Source: Fagopyrum homotropicum
Lineage: Eukaryota > Streptophyta > Magnoliopsida > Caryophyllales > Polygonaceae
DNA length: 64,000 nucleotides
Direction of reading: 5' to 3'
NCBI GenBank assembly: GCA_033239125.1
Contig: BSWB01000002.1
Span: 110,708,443-110,772,442, forward strand
Shown piece by piece: positions 34,790 through 46,594 of this stretch. Every line of letters begins with the position of its first letter. Position 1 is the stretch's first letter. The position numbers and the translations under genes are program-made. Below the pieces are notes generated by a model that had not been told where the DNA came from, made no database searches, and worked only from the letters and a program-made list of their open reading frames with translations.

Positions 34790-35110
34790 AGAACTTCGAA
34801 TCATTCATGGTTCCTTATGTTACGCACTTGCAAAACGTATTAGGTGATGGGAATTGTGGATTTAGAGTTGTTGCTGTGTTGTTGTAGTGGACTGAGATGC
34901 GTGCTAGCATGTGGAGGGAATTCACTACAAACCCATATCGATACATTGCCCTCCTTCCTCACGGAGATGAAGTTGAAAATTTTGCAAACCGTCTCAACTG
35001 GCTACACAGGGGTTGTCTTGCACCAAGATTCTACTGGTTTGAGATGCCTATATGTGGTTTATTGTTCACCACTATTTACCAGTGCGCCCTCGTTTATTTA
35101 GATTGGTTCA

Positions 35111-36845
35111 TGTTCGCCACTTAGCGTGCGTACAAATAAGCTTTAAATTTATAAAACTAGAATCAAGCAAGCGAACCCGCAGTGTACGGATCGATATAGT
35201 TAAGCAAGAATTTTAGAGTATCGAACACAGGGATTTGGGGGGTTAGATCCAGTTGTAGATTATCAAGCGAGTAAATGTAAGAGATTTTCGAATTATTGGG
35301 AAATCAAGAATCCTAAAGATCCAAGTATCCAGCTGTGGCAATCGATTCAAGATATACTAATGATGTAAGGACAGAGTTAAGATATGCAAAGGTATGCTAA
35401 TGTAAGGTAATCGTACGGTGAAGTTCCAAAAACCTTATATGACTCACCTACAAGACACTCTCTATAAAGGTTGTTGAGGATTCAATATAGAAAGGTTCTA
35501 AAGGTAAGAATTAATGTCAAATACCCAAACTTGTAATCCAAGAATCAAGACTAACTAAACCGATTACGGTTGTGACACTCACAATCGAGGTAGAGGTTGT
35601 TGAGGCTTCACTACCACCTAGAAAAGGCAAACCTAAACTAAGTTAAAGCAAATCTTTAACTTTGGATTAAAGTAAAAGCAAGTTCGTAAACTTAAGGGAA
35701 ATCACGGTTAGTTCTTGAGGTTCCACGGCCGTGGACTCAAGAACAGCCCGTAATTTAGGGTTCGTCGGCGATTCTCTCTAACTCTCAGGGTCCAATCTGT
35801 TTACGATCGATCTATCATCATCTAAGCCACAACTATCAACCCTTCACCTTAGAATTATTAAGGATTTTTAGCCAACAATAGTCATATTGATATCAAATTC
35901 AAGAATTAAAAGATTGAAAGATGAAAACTTCCGAAAACCTTCAATAAACTTCAAATCAATCTCAAAGTCACAGTCAAGAACGAATATCGTCACTAGATTC
36001 GGAATAGAACAAACAAACACAATCTTAGATAAGAAGGAAGAACGGGATGTCAATCCGTCTCCTAAATCAAACCTAAACAAGAAGAGGAATCTTCTTGCGA
36101 ACAACCTTCCGAATCTTCGATCTTCCGTCAATCCGGAAATCTCAATCACAATCTCCACCAAATTGCGAGATTAGGGCAACTCCAAGGATGAGCGCAAAGT
36201 ACGTCTTTTGCAAAAGTCGCAAAGATCTCTAAGCCGCGGTGTGGGCGAAAGTGCGTCTAAGCAGAGGTGACGGAATCTCTCTTCGTCCGTCCTTTTATAG
36301 TGTATGATGAAGTAGCGGCCCGGCCCAATCTTTTAAAAGATCGTGGCTTAAAGTGTGGCGAAAAAGATCGCCAAGATCACGGTCGTGGAAGGTTCCACGA
36401 CCGTAATTTAGAGCGTGGAATTCAACACGGTTTGAACCATCTTCTCCACGGCCGTAGAAGTTGCTGGAATGAACCACGCTTCTCTAGCCATGGTTCCACG
36501 GCCGTGGAACTGAACGTGGAAAGTAATACGGCCGTATTTTAGAGCGTGGTTTAGGGAAAGAACGTGATTCTTCCCTAGACTCGTGCATTCCCCAAGTTGG
36601 CACTCTCTTAGCTCCTATGAATGTCCTCAATCCATGGACATTGCTCAACAACTCCATCCTTACTCAATTCCGCTCGGAAGTAGCTCTTAATCACCTATAA
36701 TCAACATAAAGCTTGTGTAGATCTCTATATCGACATTATAGATAAACTAGCTCACTATTGCATCTATGCTCAATCAATGACTATGAATATAAATCAAATA
36801 CACTTAGAAAACGTGCCTAAAATATCACAATATTTCATGCTAACA
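35111..36845 (-). repeat. 3' LTR of the complete Athila element
   Basis: Boundaries TG...CA and the target duplication fix the ends. TATA-like TATAAAAG lies at about 36293-36300 on the - strand. CCACGGCCGTGG-type palindromes occur at about 35725-35760 and 36375-36550. Confidence 0.95.
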
Positions 36846-36862
36846 AATAACCCCATACTTGC
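36846..36862 (-). other. Polypurine tract region
   Basis: On the - strand AAGTATGGGGTTATT directly precedes the 3' LTR and would prime plus-strand synthesis. A second AAGTATGGGGT lies about 1.24 kb upstream (complement of about 38090-38102). Confidence 0.7.
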
Positions 36863-38293
36863 AACTTGCTTGTCCCTAAGCAAGGTCTTTCAAAAGTTTT
36901 AAACAAGAGTTAGGATGAAATATGTGTACCTTCTCAAAGCAATACTTCTTTTGGATGAATGTGCCTTCTAAACAATAGATCATTCTCAAATCTTGCTTCA
37001 ATCGTTTATAAGACTTTCCTACACTTAATCAAAGAGTAAAGAGTAAAGAAAGCTCATGAATCAATCAAACTTCCATACAAACATCATAACCCTTAAACAT
37101 TATCAAAATCAATCATAAGAAACTTCAATTTAGATCACCAAGTCATATAACATTCTTTTGATCATAAGAACTTTCAAAGAAAAAGGTCTAGAATGTGGAA
37201 AGGGAAGGAAACTTTAAGGAATGTGGTGCATGAATCCGGGAAAGTGGACAACTACTCTTTTCTTCTTCTCTTGCGGTTTCTGCAACAGTTTCAACTTAGA
37301 GCTTCACTCTCTTCCTTTCATTTTTCGACTTTACTTTTGGAGTTATGGATAGAGGTGCACAAAAAACTGAAGCCTAGGAGATTGGCGTTTCTCAATTTTT
37401 ATGAGATGCCTCAAACCCTTAGCGCACATACCATAATCCGCTAGGAATATCGCTCAATCCGACTGTGGCAAGACACAAACACCCGGCTATGTGAATGGTG
37501 CCGAGTTACTCATCGTCATGATTGACTTCCCCAAACCTACAATTTCTTTCTATTCTTTTGATTGCAAATAATTGCTCTCATGGCCCTCCCACATCAAACA
37601 TGCCTTTTTCATTCACTTCTCCAAATTCCCGGATAGGTAAAGGAGGTCAATATTTAAATGAGGAGCTAAATGATCAAAGAGAGAAGAAAGAAAAATCGAA
37701 TTGCCTTAATCATCTCAATAAGAAGCATACGAACTTATAGTGTGATTTCAACTTCAATTCCTCAACATGATTTAAGTAACATTTATCACATTATGAAACT
37801 TGCAAAAGAGGCATAATCGACTCATTCAAATTCTTTTCAATTCACTATTCGTTTAAGCATGGAATTGTCATCAAACTCAATTCACAAGTAGCGATTATCA
37901 TGGAAATCATCTCAATTCCTTAGAAGCACAAAATTTTTCAAAATTTTTCAATTTTTATGGGTTTTTCAAACTTCTTTTTCATGCAATGCAATAATGAAAC
38001 GTGCAGCAATATAATGAACATGCAATGATAGTCTCGATAGAAGCAAACATAGTGAGTAAGAGTTATTACAACTTTTAGTCACACCCCACCCCATACTTGG
38101 GACGAACATTGTCCCTATTGTTCAAATAAAAGAAAGAAAAGAAAGAAAAGAAAAAGAAACTCACAAAATGGCGGTGGAGCGGCTAAAGCTATGGGTAATG
38201 CAAATCATCGTCACTGCGGCGCTGGTGGAGGCGGGAATGGAGAGAAGCTAGGATCATCAAACCGCCCAAACTGCTGGCGGTAGACATCTCTCA
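36863..38293 (-). other. 3' non-coding spacer of family A
   Basis: No protein domain; short frames only. About 37190-37680 shares several blocks in the same order with family B (9750-10175), the best about 37340-37535. Confidence 0.65.
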
Positions 38294-39781
38294 TCATGTG
38301 ATCGAGGTCGTCCAAGCGTCCATCTCTAGCATCGGCTCGAATCTCCAATGCTCCACTCTCTCCGAAAGACCAGTAGCCCAATCCGGCATCTGCTCATACC
38401 ATCCCGGAGCATGAATGTACCACTCTGGAGCGTCGGATGGTGCTGGTGCTGGTGCTGGTGCAGATGGTGTTTGTGTAGCCCATGGAGGTGGAGCTCCATA
38501 CCATGCAGGAGGTGTCTCTGCCCAAGTGGGTCTCTCACTCACGCTGGCACGGCGAGAAGACGAGCCTGAAGCTCTGGCGGGACGTGGAGAACGTCTAGGC
38601 ACATCGGGGGCCGCATCCGGCTGATCCGGAAACGTGCCAAACTCCTGCTCGGCTCCTCCTCCACCCTCAAACTGATCCCTCATCTCCTCCTCCTCAACTA
38701 CGGGCGGTGGTGGGACATACGGAGGAGCTGCAATCCTGTTCGCATGCATAGCAGCGAACGTCTCCTTCCAATTATGGCGTCCAGCCATAATGGAGTACTC
38801 CTGTAGCCACTCAATACCTCTACCCGTCCTGCTCTCCCAAGGCATGGCCGCATAAGGCGGACCTCTATGTGTGGGGAAGATGAGACCTCTAGTCATGAAG
38901 GCATGAAGTCCTAAGGGTACGGCTGGTATGCGGGTACAGGCAGAAAAATCAACTCCCAACGCTCTAGCAAGATGGGTAAATATCCCACCATATCCAATGT
39001 TGCCCTTCCTCTTGTTCTTAAGCTTGCTCATAGTAGCAGCTAAGAGGGTGGCACAGTCAGCTCGGCACCCATACAGCATAGAGTATAGCAGAAAGAGCTC
39101 ATCCGTCTTGATCTTTTGGGGCGTCTCCGTCCTAGGGAAGAGACACTCCGAAAGAACACGGTGAGCAATCTTCAAGGCCAAGTGATACATCAACTTGGCC
39201 TTGGTATCAGCAGGTTTCCAGCGGTCCTCGCTGGCGTATATCATAGCAACCTCCTCCTAAAAGTCTTTGGCGTAAACGCCACTAGGAAAGCGACCATTGA
39301 AGGTCTCATGGAACCCAAAGAAGGTCCCGAACTCACGGATGGAAAAATCATAGTTTCTTTCCATAAGACGGAAAGAAACGGTCCTATCAACATGGTTGTG
39401 CTCGAAAGACGTCACAACCTCCCTCGTAATCTCCTCATAGGCGTCTTCTCGGATAGCCGAGAAGACAACTAGTCCGGCTCTATCCAAGAGCCAAGTAAGG
39501 TCATCTATAATGTTAAGAGGAGCTAGATCCTCTAACAATAGGTACCTAGGTCCAATCACAGCCCTCTCATGGATCCTCTCGAATGCATCAAGGTGATCCT
39601 CATGAATGGTCGGTACTCTAGGGCTAGGAGGTGAGGGTGATGAAGGTGATGATGGAGGTGAAGGGGAAGAGGGTGGTGGTGCTCTAGAGGATGAAGAAGA
39701 AGAGGGATTACCCTTCCTCTTCTTGTTTTGGTCATTCTTCTTCTCCTTAATTCTCCCAGAAACTCTCCTTACAAAGTCCAT
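38294..39781 (-). pseudogene. Late ORF of Athila family A (env position), one in-frame stop
   Basis: Same family as the ORF at 7736-9118: shared text includes SFRLMERNYDFSIREFG versus YRLMNRNYLVPLDHW, RTETPQKIK versus RTETPQKIR, and PYAAMPWE versus PYVAMPWE. The N-terminus is a Ser/Pro tract (residues about 25-60); the C-terminus is Pro/Ala-rich and ends in repeated WY and WA pairs. A TAG at 39257-39259 falls where the family B protein has Trp (DF-stop-EEVA versus EFWGQIA), consistent with TGG to TAG. Start taken at ATG 39781. No signal peptide or membrane span is evident, so env is a position label only. Function unknown. Confidence 0.82.
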
Positions 39782-39784
39782 CAC

Positions 39785-40613
39785 TGTTCAAAATTACGGC
39801 CTGTTCTTGATGATTCCACGGCCGTGGAACTACCAGGGACCATGATTCGTCTCAGTTTTTCTCAAAACTCAACAATCAGCACTCAAATTCAGCAATCAGG
39901 CAGCCCTAGTCTAATTCCTTCCAGTTTCAAGCAGTTCTCCTATAATTTCTAGCAAAAACGAACCAAATTGACAAAGATCAAGAAGAGTGAAAAAAAAACC
40001 TAGGTTTCGGATTTTAAAATCCGAATTGTGCGTTCCTTGGTGAGTTGCCGCTTGATTCGTTGCTTGGATCTTGTTGGTAGTCGAATTTGCTTCAATTTGG
40101 AAAGAAGAATCGTCGAAAACGGTTAACAAACGGAGATTTGGAAGGAAGGGCGTGGAATCGGCGTTTTTGGGTCGTGGAAGTGGTTTGGTGAAGTGATTTT
40201 TGTGAAGAACGTGGTTTATATAGTGACAGGCAAAATTTTGAAAATCACGGTCTGTCGGGGGGTTCCACGGCCGTGGAAATGTACGGAACCGTGGTTTTGG
40301 TGATTTTTCAAAGGCTTTTGGAAATTACGGTCACTATAGTTGTCACGACCGTGGTTTAGGCCGTGGAACTCTCTGTAAAGCTCCAAAGTCCAAGTTTCAT
40401 CACTTTTCTTCAACATTATCCTCCCCTTTTCCTTTTCCATCGTTCCTACATCCAAAAACACGAACATACCGGAAGGAATCGAAGGCAAAATAGAGCAAAA
40501 AACGTCTAAACTAAGCTAAACTATGAATCGAAAACAAAAACAAAAATGCAATACCTTGGGTTGCCTCCCAAGAAGCACTTTGTTTAAGGTCCGTAGCTAG
40601 ACCATATTCGCAC
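39785..40613 (-). other. Spacer between integrase and late ORF (family A)
   Basis: Untranslated in my reading. Contains the TATA-like box and several family A palindromes (39815-39830, about 40265-40280, about 40340-40370). Confidence 0.6.
40216..40222 (-). promoter_or_regulatory. TATA-like box 441 bp before the late ORF (family A)
   Basis: TATATAA on the - strand between integrase and the late ORF. The match in spacing to the TATA-like box at 7291 in family B supports an internal promoter. Confidence 0.5.
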
Positions 40614-41783
40614 TTATTCGAGTGCGGTAGGCGCGAACTCTTCAGCTTGGAGTTCCGGCGTATACTTCTTGAGTCGTTGGCCGTTCACCTTAAAGCTTCC
40701 GCCCGCTTCACCCCATACTTCAACTGCACCATGGGGGAAAATACGCTTAATTAGAAAAGGTCCGGTCCAACGAGATTTAAGCTTACCTGGAAAGAGGCGA
40801 AGCCTTGAATTGAAGAGGAGAACTTGATCTCCTTCTTTGAAGTCCTTTGGAATGATGTGTTTATCATGCCAACGCTTTGCTCTCTCCTTATAGATCTTGG
40901 CGTTTTCGTAGGCATTCAAGCGGAGTTCTTCCAGCTCATTAAGGTTCAAGAGACGCTTCTCTCCCGCTTCCTTCATGCTGAAATTCAACCATTTGATAGC
41001 CCAAAACGCCTTGTGCTCCAACTCTACCGGCAAGTGACAAGACTTCCCATACACAAGGTTGTATGCTGTGGTTCCTATGGGAGTCTTGTACGCAGTCCGG
41101 TACGCCCATAATGCGTCATCAAGCTTCAAAGACCAATCCTTCCTAGTCCTTGAAACCGTCTTCTCTAGGATTCCTTTGATCTCCCTATTTGAGATCTCAA
41201 CTTGTCCACTAGTTTGTGGATGATAAGGGGTAGCGATCTTGTGAGTAACCCCATACTTAGCTAGAAGAGCTTCAAAGCGCCGGACGATGAAGTGAGAGCC
41301 TCCATCACTAATGATAGTCCTTGGCGTCCCAAATCACGGAAAAATGGTCTTGTTAAAGAACTTAACCACCACCATGGCATCATTGGTGGGAGAGGCAATT
41401 GCTTCCACCCATCTAGAAACGTAATCTACCGCCAATAGTATGTATTGGTTTCCACAAGAGGATGGGAACGGTCCCATAAAATCTACTCCCCAAACATCGA
41501 AAATCTCCACCTCTTGGATGTTGTTGAGGGGCATCTCATTCCTCCTAGAGATATTACCTGTTCTTTGACAAGCATCGCAGCAAGAAACAAAGGATTGCAC
41601 ATCTCTAAATAAAGTAGGCCAAAAGAATCCAGATTGCAATACCTTTGCGCTAGTCTTGTTCGAACTAGTGTGTCCTCCACAAGGTAGTGAATGACAATGG
41701 CGGATGACACTTTGCATTTCATCTTCCGGCACACATCGCTGAATGATGCCATCCGGACCTCTCTTAAAGAGGAGAGGCTCGTT
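40614..41783 (-). pseudogene. Integrase of Athila family A, interrupted by a stop
   Basis: Integrase inserts element DNA into the genome. The zinc-binding HHCC module (HCHSLPCGGH ... CCDACQ) is followed by the DDE core: Asp in WGVDFMGPFPSS, Asp in IISDGGSHF, Glu in NREIKGILE. The C-terminal part (FKEGDQVLLFNSRLRLFPGK, then WTGPFLIKRI) is intact and ends LQAEEFAPTALE. A TGA at about 41334 separates FP from FGTPRTIISD; an original CGA codon is likely. Upstream the frame joins pol after TAG at 41784. It was probably one polyprotein with the frame at 41784-44618. Confidence 0.88.
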
Positions 41784-44639
41784 CTAAAAGTATTCCCGGA
41801 CATCCTTAAAGAACTTCTTTCTTTGTGCGTAGGATAATCCGGGTGGTATCTCCTGACAAACCAAATAGTTAACAAAATCAGCAAACCATGGTTCGTTACC
41901 TTTGGAGATCACATCGATGCACTCCTTAATAATGTGTAGGTGTTCGTCCGGGAAGGAGTCATCGATGGGTAAATGGTCGTCCTCTAGATGTGTTAGGCGA
42001 CTCAAATGATCCGCAACAGAATTTTCCGAACCTTTCTTGTCGCGGATCTCTAGATCGAATTCTTGTAGGAGAAGAATCCATCTAATTAGCCTAGGCTTCG
42101 CATCCTTCTTTGCAAGGAGGTACCGGATCGCAATATGATCCGTGTAGACAATCACCTTTGCACCTACAAGATAAGAGCGAAACTTGTCAATAGCATTGAC
42201 AATGGCTAAAAACTCTTTTTCGGTAGTGGCGTAATTAAGCTGCGCTTCATCTAGCGTCTTGCTAGCATAGTATATGGCATGGGTTTGCCCTTCCTTCCGT
42301 TGTCCAAGAACAGCTCCTATAGCTACGTCACTAGCATCGCACATAACCTCAAAGGGAAGAGTCCAATCCGGAGGTTGGATCATAGGTGCTGAAATTAGAG
42401 CTTGCCGAATGGTGTTAAACGCATCCAAACATTCCTGCGAAAACTCAAAAACTGCATCCCTCATCAATAGATTAGTGAGCGGTTTTGATATTTTAGAAAA
42501 GTCTTTAATGAAGCGTCTATAGAATCCAGCATGTCCTAGGAAACTTCTTATCCCTTTCACCGAAGTTGGGGGAGGAAGTTTCTCTATAGTCTCTATTTTC
42601 GCCTTATCCACCTCTATCCCTCTACTAGAGATTAAGTGACCTAATACAATTCCTTCCTTAACCATAAATTGACACTTCTCCCAATTAAGAACTAGGTTAG
42701 TGTCCTCACACCTTTGTAAAACAAGAGAAAGGTTAGAAAGGCAATCGTTAAAAGAGGAACCATATACGGAGAAATCGTCCATGAAGACTTCCATGATTTC
42801 CTCTATGTATTCGGAGAAGATGACCATCATGCACCTTTGAAAGGTGGCTGGGGCGTTGCAAAGCCCGAACGGCATTCTCCTATAAGCAAACGTACCCCAT
42901 GGGCACATGAATGTGGTCTTCTCTTGATCATCCGGGTGTATCGGAATCTGAAAGAAACCACTATAACCGTCAAGGTAGCAAAAATGTGAATGTTGTGCTA
43001 ACCTTTCAAGCATTTGATCAATGAATGGCAATGGGAAGTGATCCTTCCTCGTTGCATTGTTAAGCTTGCGGTAGTCAATGCACATCCGCCATCCCGTTAC
43101 AGTTCGGGTAGGAATGAGTTCGTTATTCTTGTTGGTGATGACCGTCATTCCTCCCTTCTTTGGAACTACTTGAACCGGACTCACCCACTTACTATCGGAG
43201 ATAGGATAGATGATACCTGTATCAAGAAGTTTAAGAATTTCCTTCTTGACAACCTCCTTCATGGTCGGATTTAACCGCCTTTGAGGTTGTCTTGAAGTTC
43301 TAAAGTCTTCCTCCATTAATATCTTATGCATGCATAGGGAGGGTTTAATTCCTACTAAGTCCTCAATAGTGTAGCCTAAAGCTTTCCTATGTTTCCTAAG
43401 GACAATCATGAGCTGATTATGTTCATCTATGGTTAGATCGGAACTAACAATAACTGGATAAGTAGAGTTAGGTCCTAGAAAATCGTACCTTAGATGTGTA
43501 GGAAGTTGTTTCAATTCCATTGCTTTCGGAGCTTCCAATGATCCTTGAGGAGCATCCGACGTCTCCTTAGAAGTTTCTAAGGGTGTTGAAGGTGTAGGAG
43601 AAGAATCGAAGGAAGTTGAAGGAGTGTCTCGATCATCCCCTTCCACGGCCAAAATTACGGTTTCCCTATATCCTCCACGGCCGTGGTTTAGGGCGTGGAA
43701 GGTGGTCACGGTTGCTCTGCCTTCTCCACGACCGTGTAACCCCCTGGAGTGAGCCACGCTTTGGGTTGTGAGATCCACGGCCATGGAATATAGTGTATGG
43801 CCGTGGATTCTCACGTTTTCTGCCTCATCGTGGAGCTCCTCGAATTCCACTTCACCCATCTCTTCTTGTGCTTCTAAGGCTTCAATTGCCTCATTGCACT
43901 CCTCTTCTTCCCCTACATTCGTTAGACTCATAGTGATAACCTTTTGCAAAGGATCTTTGAAGAGAATAGCACTTACCTCCTCTCTAGACAACCCTTCTTC
44001 ATCTTGGATATTGAATATATCCTCATCAAAGATTGGCTCCTTCACTAGAGTGGAAAGAACAAACTCTACCTTCTCTTCTCCTATGTCAAAGGCGAGTCTA
44101 GCATTCTTGCAATCGACTATGCAGCCGGAGGTTGCAAGAAACGGTCTTCCGAGTATAATCGGGACCGGACTATCTGCAGAAATGTCAAGCACGACAAAGT
44201 CAATGGGAACAAAGAATTTACCTAGCTTGATTGGGACGTCTTCTACAATACCGACGGGGCGAGTGATGGATCGATCCGCCATGTATAACGTCATCTTCAC
44301 CGGTTTAGGGTCGCCTAAACCGATCTTCCTACACAATGCAAGTGGTATGATGCTCACACTTGCTCCTAAGTCACATAATGCATCATATGTGACATCTCCC
44401 ACTCCTATGGGAATGCAAAACGACCCCGGATCCTTTAGCTTGGGGGGCATTTTCGCCTTTATGGTCTTGATGAGATCCGAAGAATCCGAACTCATCTTAA
44501 CCTCACCGAAATCTTCTAGCTTCCTCTTGTTGGAGAGGAGTTCCTTCAAGAACTTGCCATAAGCCGGAATACCTACAATAGCATCAATAAAGGGTATATT
44601 AATATGCAGCTTGCTCATGAGTTCTATAAACTTACCAAA
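41784..44639 (-). pseudogene. Protease, reverse transcriptase and RNase H of Athila family A
   Basis: A 944-residue open frame (ATG 44618, really internal). Order: protease with CDLGASVSIIP (Athila proteases read D-L-G where others have D-S/T-G) near residue 85; a linker containing the element's palindromes (43640-43815); reverse transcriptase with WRMCIDYRKLNNAT and catalytic FMDDF near residue 635; the connection SVKGIRSFLGHAGFYRRFIK; RNase H with CDASDVAIGAVLGQ, TEKEFLAIV and VYTDH. It ends at TAG 41784 (REYF-stop-NEPLLFK; Trp expected). Upstream the text continues past TAA at 44640 (LDK-stop-FGKFIEL; Gln expected). Catalytic residues are all present, so damage is limited to stops. Confidence 0.92.
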
Positions 44640-46492
44640 TTATTTATCTAGGCGTGCTCTCGCTCTAGATTGAGTGAATGGTAGGGGAGGTTTGTAAGCT
44701 GGAGGAGGAACGTAGACATCTTCCTTCTCCTTCCCCTTCTCTTTGTCTTTCTCTACGGGGACTTCAACGAATTTAGGTTGCGGATCGGTGGTAGTCACTC
44801 CGCTCCTAGTTGTGATTGCCATCACCCTTCCCTTAGGGTTGTCCTCCGTCTTTTCTGGAAGTTTCCCTTAATTCCTAGGAACTTCCTCCGCATGGCTGAA
44901 CATTTGGTTTTCTAAAACCTTTTGGGCTTTATCAACCTTAGAAATTTGATCATCAACCTTAATGATGCGGTTCTCCAAACCTTGAAGCTTTCCCAAAATC
45001 GTTTCCAACATGGGATCAGGCTTCTCCTTCCTCGAAGTGTTTCCTCCATTAGATTTTTGCCCCTGGCTTTTCAAAGGAGTATAGGAAGAGGAAGGTGGAG
45101 TTAGTGAATTCGAATTGGAAGGATAAGAGTTACCGGAATTTGTTGATTGGAGCGCCAATTGTTGTTGTTTGAACCCCGATTGTTGTTCCAATTGTTGTTC
45201 CGGTTGTTGTTATTGCCATTCCAATTGTTCCGGTTATTGTTGTTGTTGCCCAAATAGCCAACATCCTTGCCTTGTTGCTTTGGAAAGTTGGTCTTGATTG
45301 CCTCCTTCAACTCTTTGATCTCATTGTTGAGGGAGAAAATCTGATTTTGAGCTTCATGTGTGAGCTTTGCTCCTTGCTCCACACGACTTCCCTCCACTTT
45401 CTGGTGGGAATACTTCTCTATGACTCTTGCTTGCTTCTCAATGAAGTCCCAAGCGTCATCTTCCCTCATGTCCATGAATGTGCCACATGAGAGGGATTGG
45501 AGGTTGAATTGCGTTCCCGCATCCAGCCCTTTATAGTAAATCTCCAACAATGCAAGCTTGGATATGCCATGATGAGGGCAATCCAATAACAAGTCCTGAA
45601 ACCTTTCCCATGACTGAAACAAACTTTCGTTAGATCTCATGGAAAATGCATTGATCTTACCTCTAAGTTCCGCCGTTTTGGATGGCGGAAAGAATTTGGT
45701 GAGGAACTCCGCGGAAAGGTCTTCCCACGTGTCTAGTTTCCCACTAGGAAGAGCTTGGTACCAAGACAACGCTTTCCCCTTCAAGGAGAAGAAGAAAGGC
45801 TTGAGTTTATAGTTGTTGGTAGTAGCGTTCTTCGGCCTCATTGTCTCCATCATACACTCAAAGTTTTGCAAGTGTTGGTGTGGAGATTCAGCGCTTGTTC
45901 CGCCAAATTGGTTTTGGCAAACAAGAGTAATAACTTGAGGGTTGAAGCTAAACCCTTGCACATCATCAGCATTAAAGTTCACGCCCAAACGGCGCGGTTG
46001 TTGTGTTGAATCCATCCTTTGGCCAAGAGTTCTTGGCTCATCATCTACACGTTCGATCCTCGCATTCCTAGGTGGAACACGACGATTAGCAGCTCCCCGT
46101 GGATGGAAAGGATTCACATTGATCGTGGGATCAATTTCCTCTAGCGGTGGCATGGAAGAATCACTATCATCAGCGGATGAATGACTTCTTCTTCTTGATC
46201 TTGATGCCCTTCTTGAGGATTTCTGGCTCCCCTTATTCTTAAGGTTGATTATTTCTATCCTCATCTGGAACATCATATCTTTTAGATCGTTAACTTCAGA
46301 TTGATGACGATCCATTTCATCCCGGAGAATATTCTCATTCCATTGGAGTTGAGCATCTTTCTCCGCTAACTCCGCTTGAAGATCACGTTCGTGTTCTTCA
46401 GCCATCTTCTTTTCCTTGCGCTTTTGCCTTAAAGTTCTCTCAAGCTCTTGATCAAGAGGTAAGAGGTCCTCGGTGTTCCTAGACCTGCGCAT
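44640..46492 (-). pseudogene. Gag of Athila family A
   Basis: Gag builds the particle. The frame opens at ATG 46492. A charged coiled coil covers about residues 10-85, then an Arg/Ser tract (about 92-105), and the retrotransposon gag core follows (LKPFFFSLKGKALSWYQALP, then WEDLSAEFLTKFFP and ESLFQSWERFQDLL). An Asn-rich run of GNNNN units comes at about 415-450. The register then shifts at about 45140-45190 and continues (ALQSTNSGNSYPSN) to TAA 44868, then through MAITTRSG and a Lys/Glu-rich stretch to TAA 44640, where pol follows directly. No zinc knuckle is visible. The frameshift lies in the repetitive Asn region. Confidence 0.9.
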
Positions 46493-46570
46493 GCACTCAA
46501 AAAGATATCAAATAACAAGGAAGAAGCTCCCAAGCTTGACAACCGAAAACCGAATTCGGCCTAGACCAAA

Positions 46571-46588
46571 TCCCCGGCAACGGCGCCA
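46571..46588 (-). other. Primer binding site (tRNA-Asp) of Athila family A
   Basis: TGGCGCCGTTGCCGGGGA on the - strand, six bases inside the 5' LTR. It complements the 3' end of plant tRNA-Asp including CCA, the primer known for Athila elements. Confidence 0.9.
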
Positions 46589-46594
46589 AAAACT

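Noticed and set aside
35868..36174. Overlapping open frames on both strands in the Athila LTR, repeated at 47351-47657
   Set aside because: They recur only because the two LTRs are copies; no protein motif, and they overlap each other antisense.
36375..36550. CRISPR-like array of CCACGGCCGTGG repeats
   Set aside because: Irregular spacing, degenerate copies, eukaryotic genome; these are palindromes dispersed through LTR elements.
38348..38624. Cys/Trp- and Gly/Ala-rich open frames on the + strand
   Set aside because: Antisense to the Pro/Ala-rich end of the late ORF.
43768..44562. 264-residue open frame on the + strand
   Set aside because: Antisense shadow of the Athila protease region; Ser/Leu-rich composition typical of a reverse-frame ORF.
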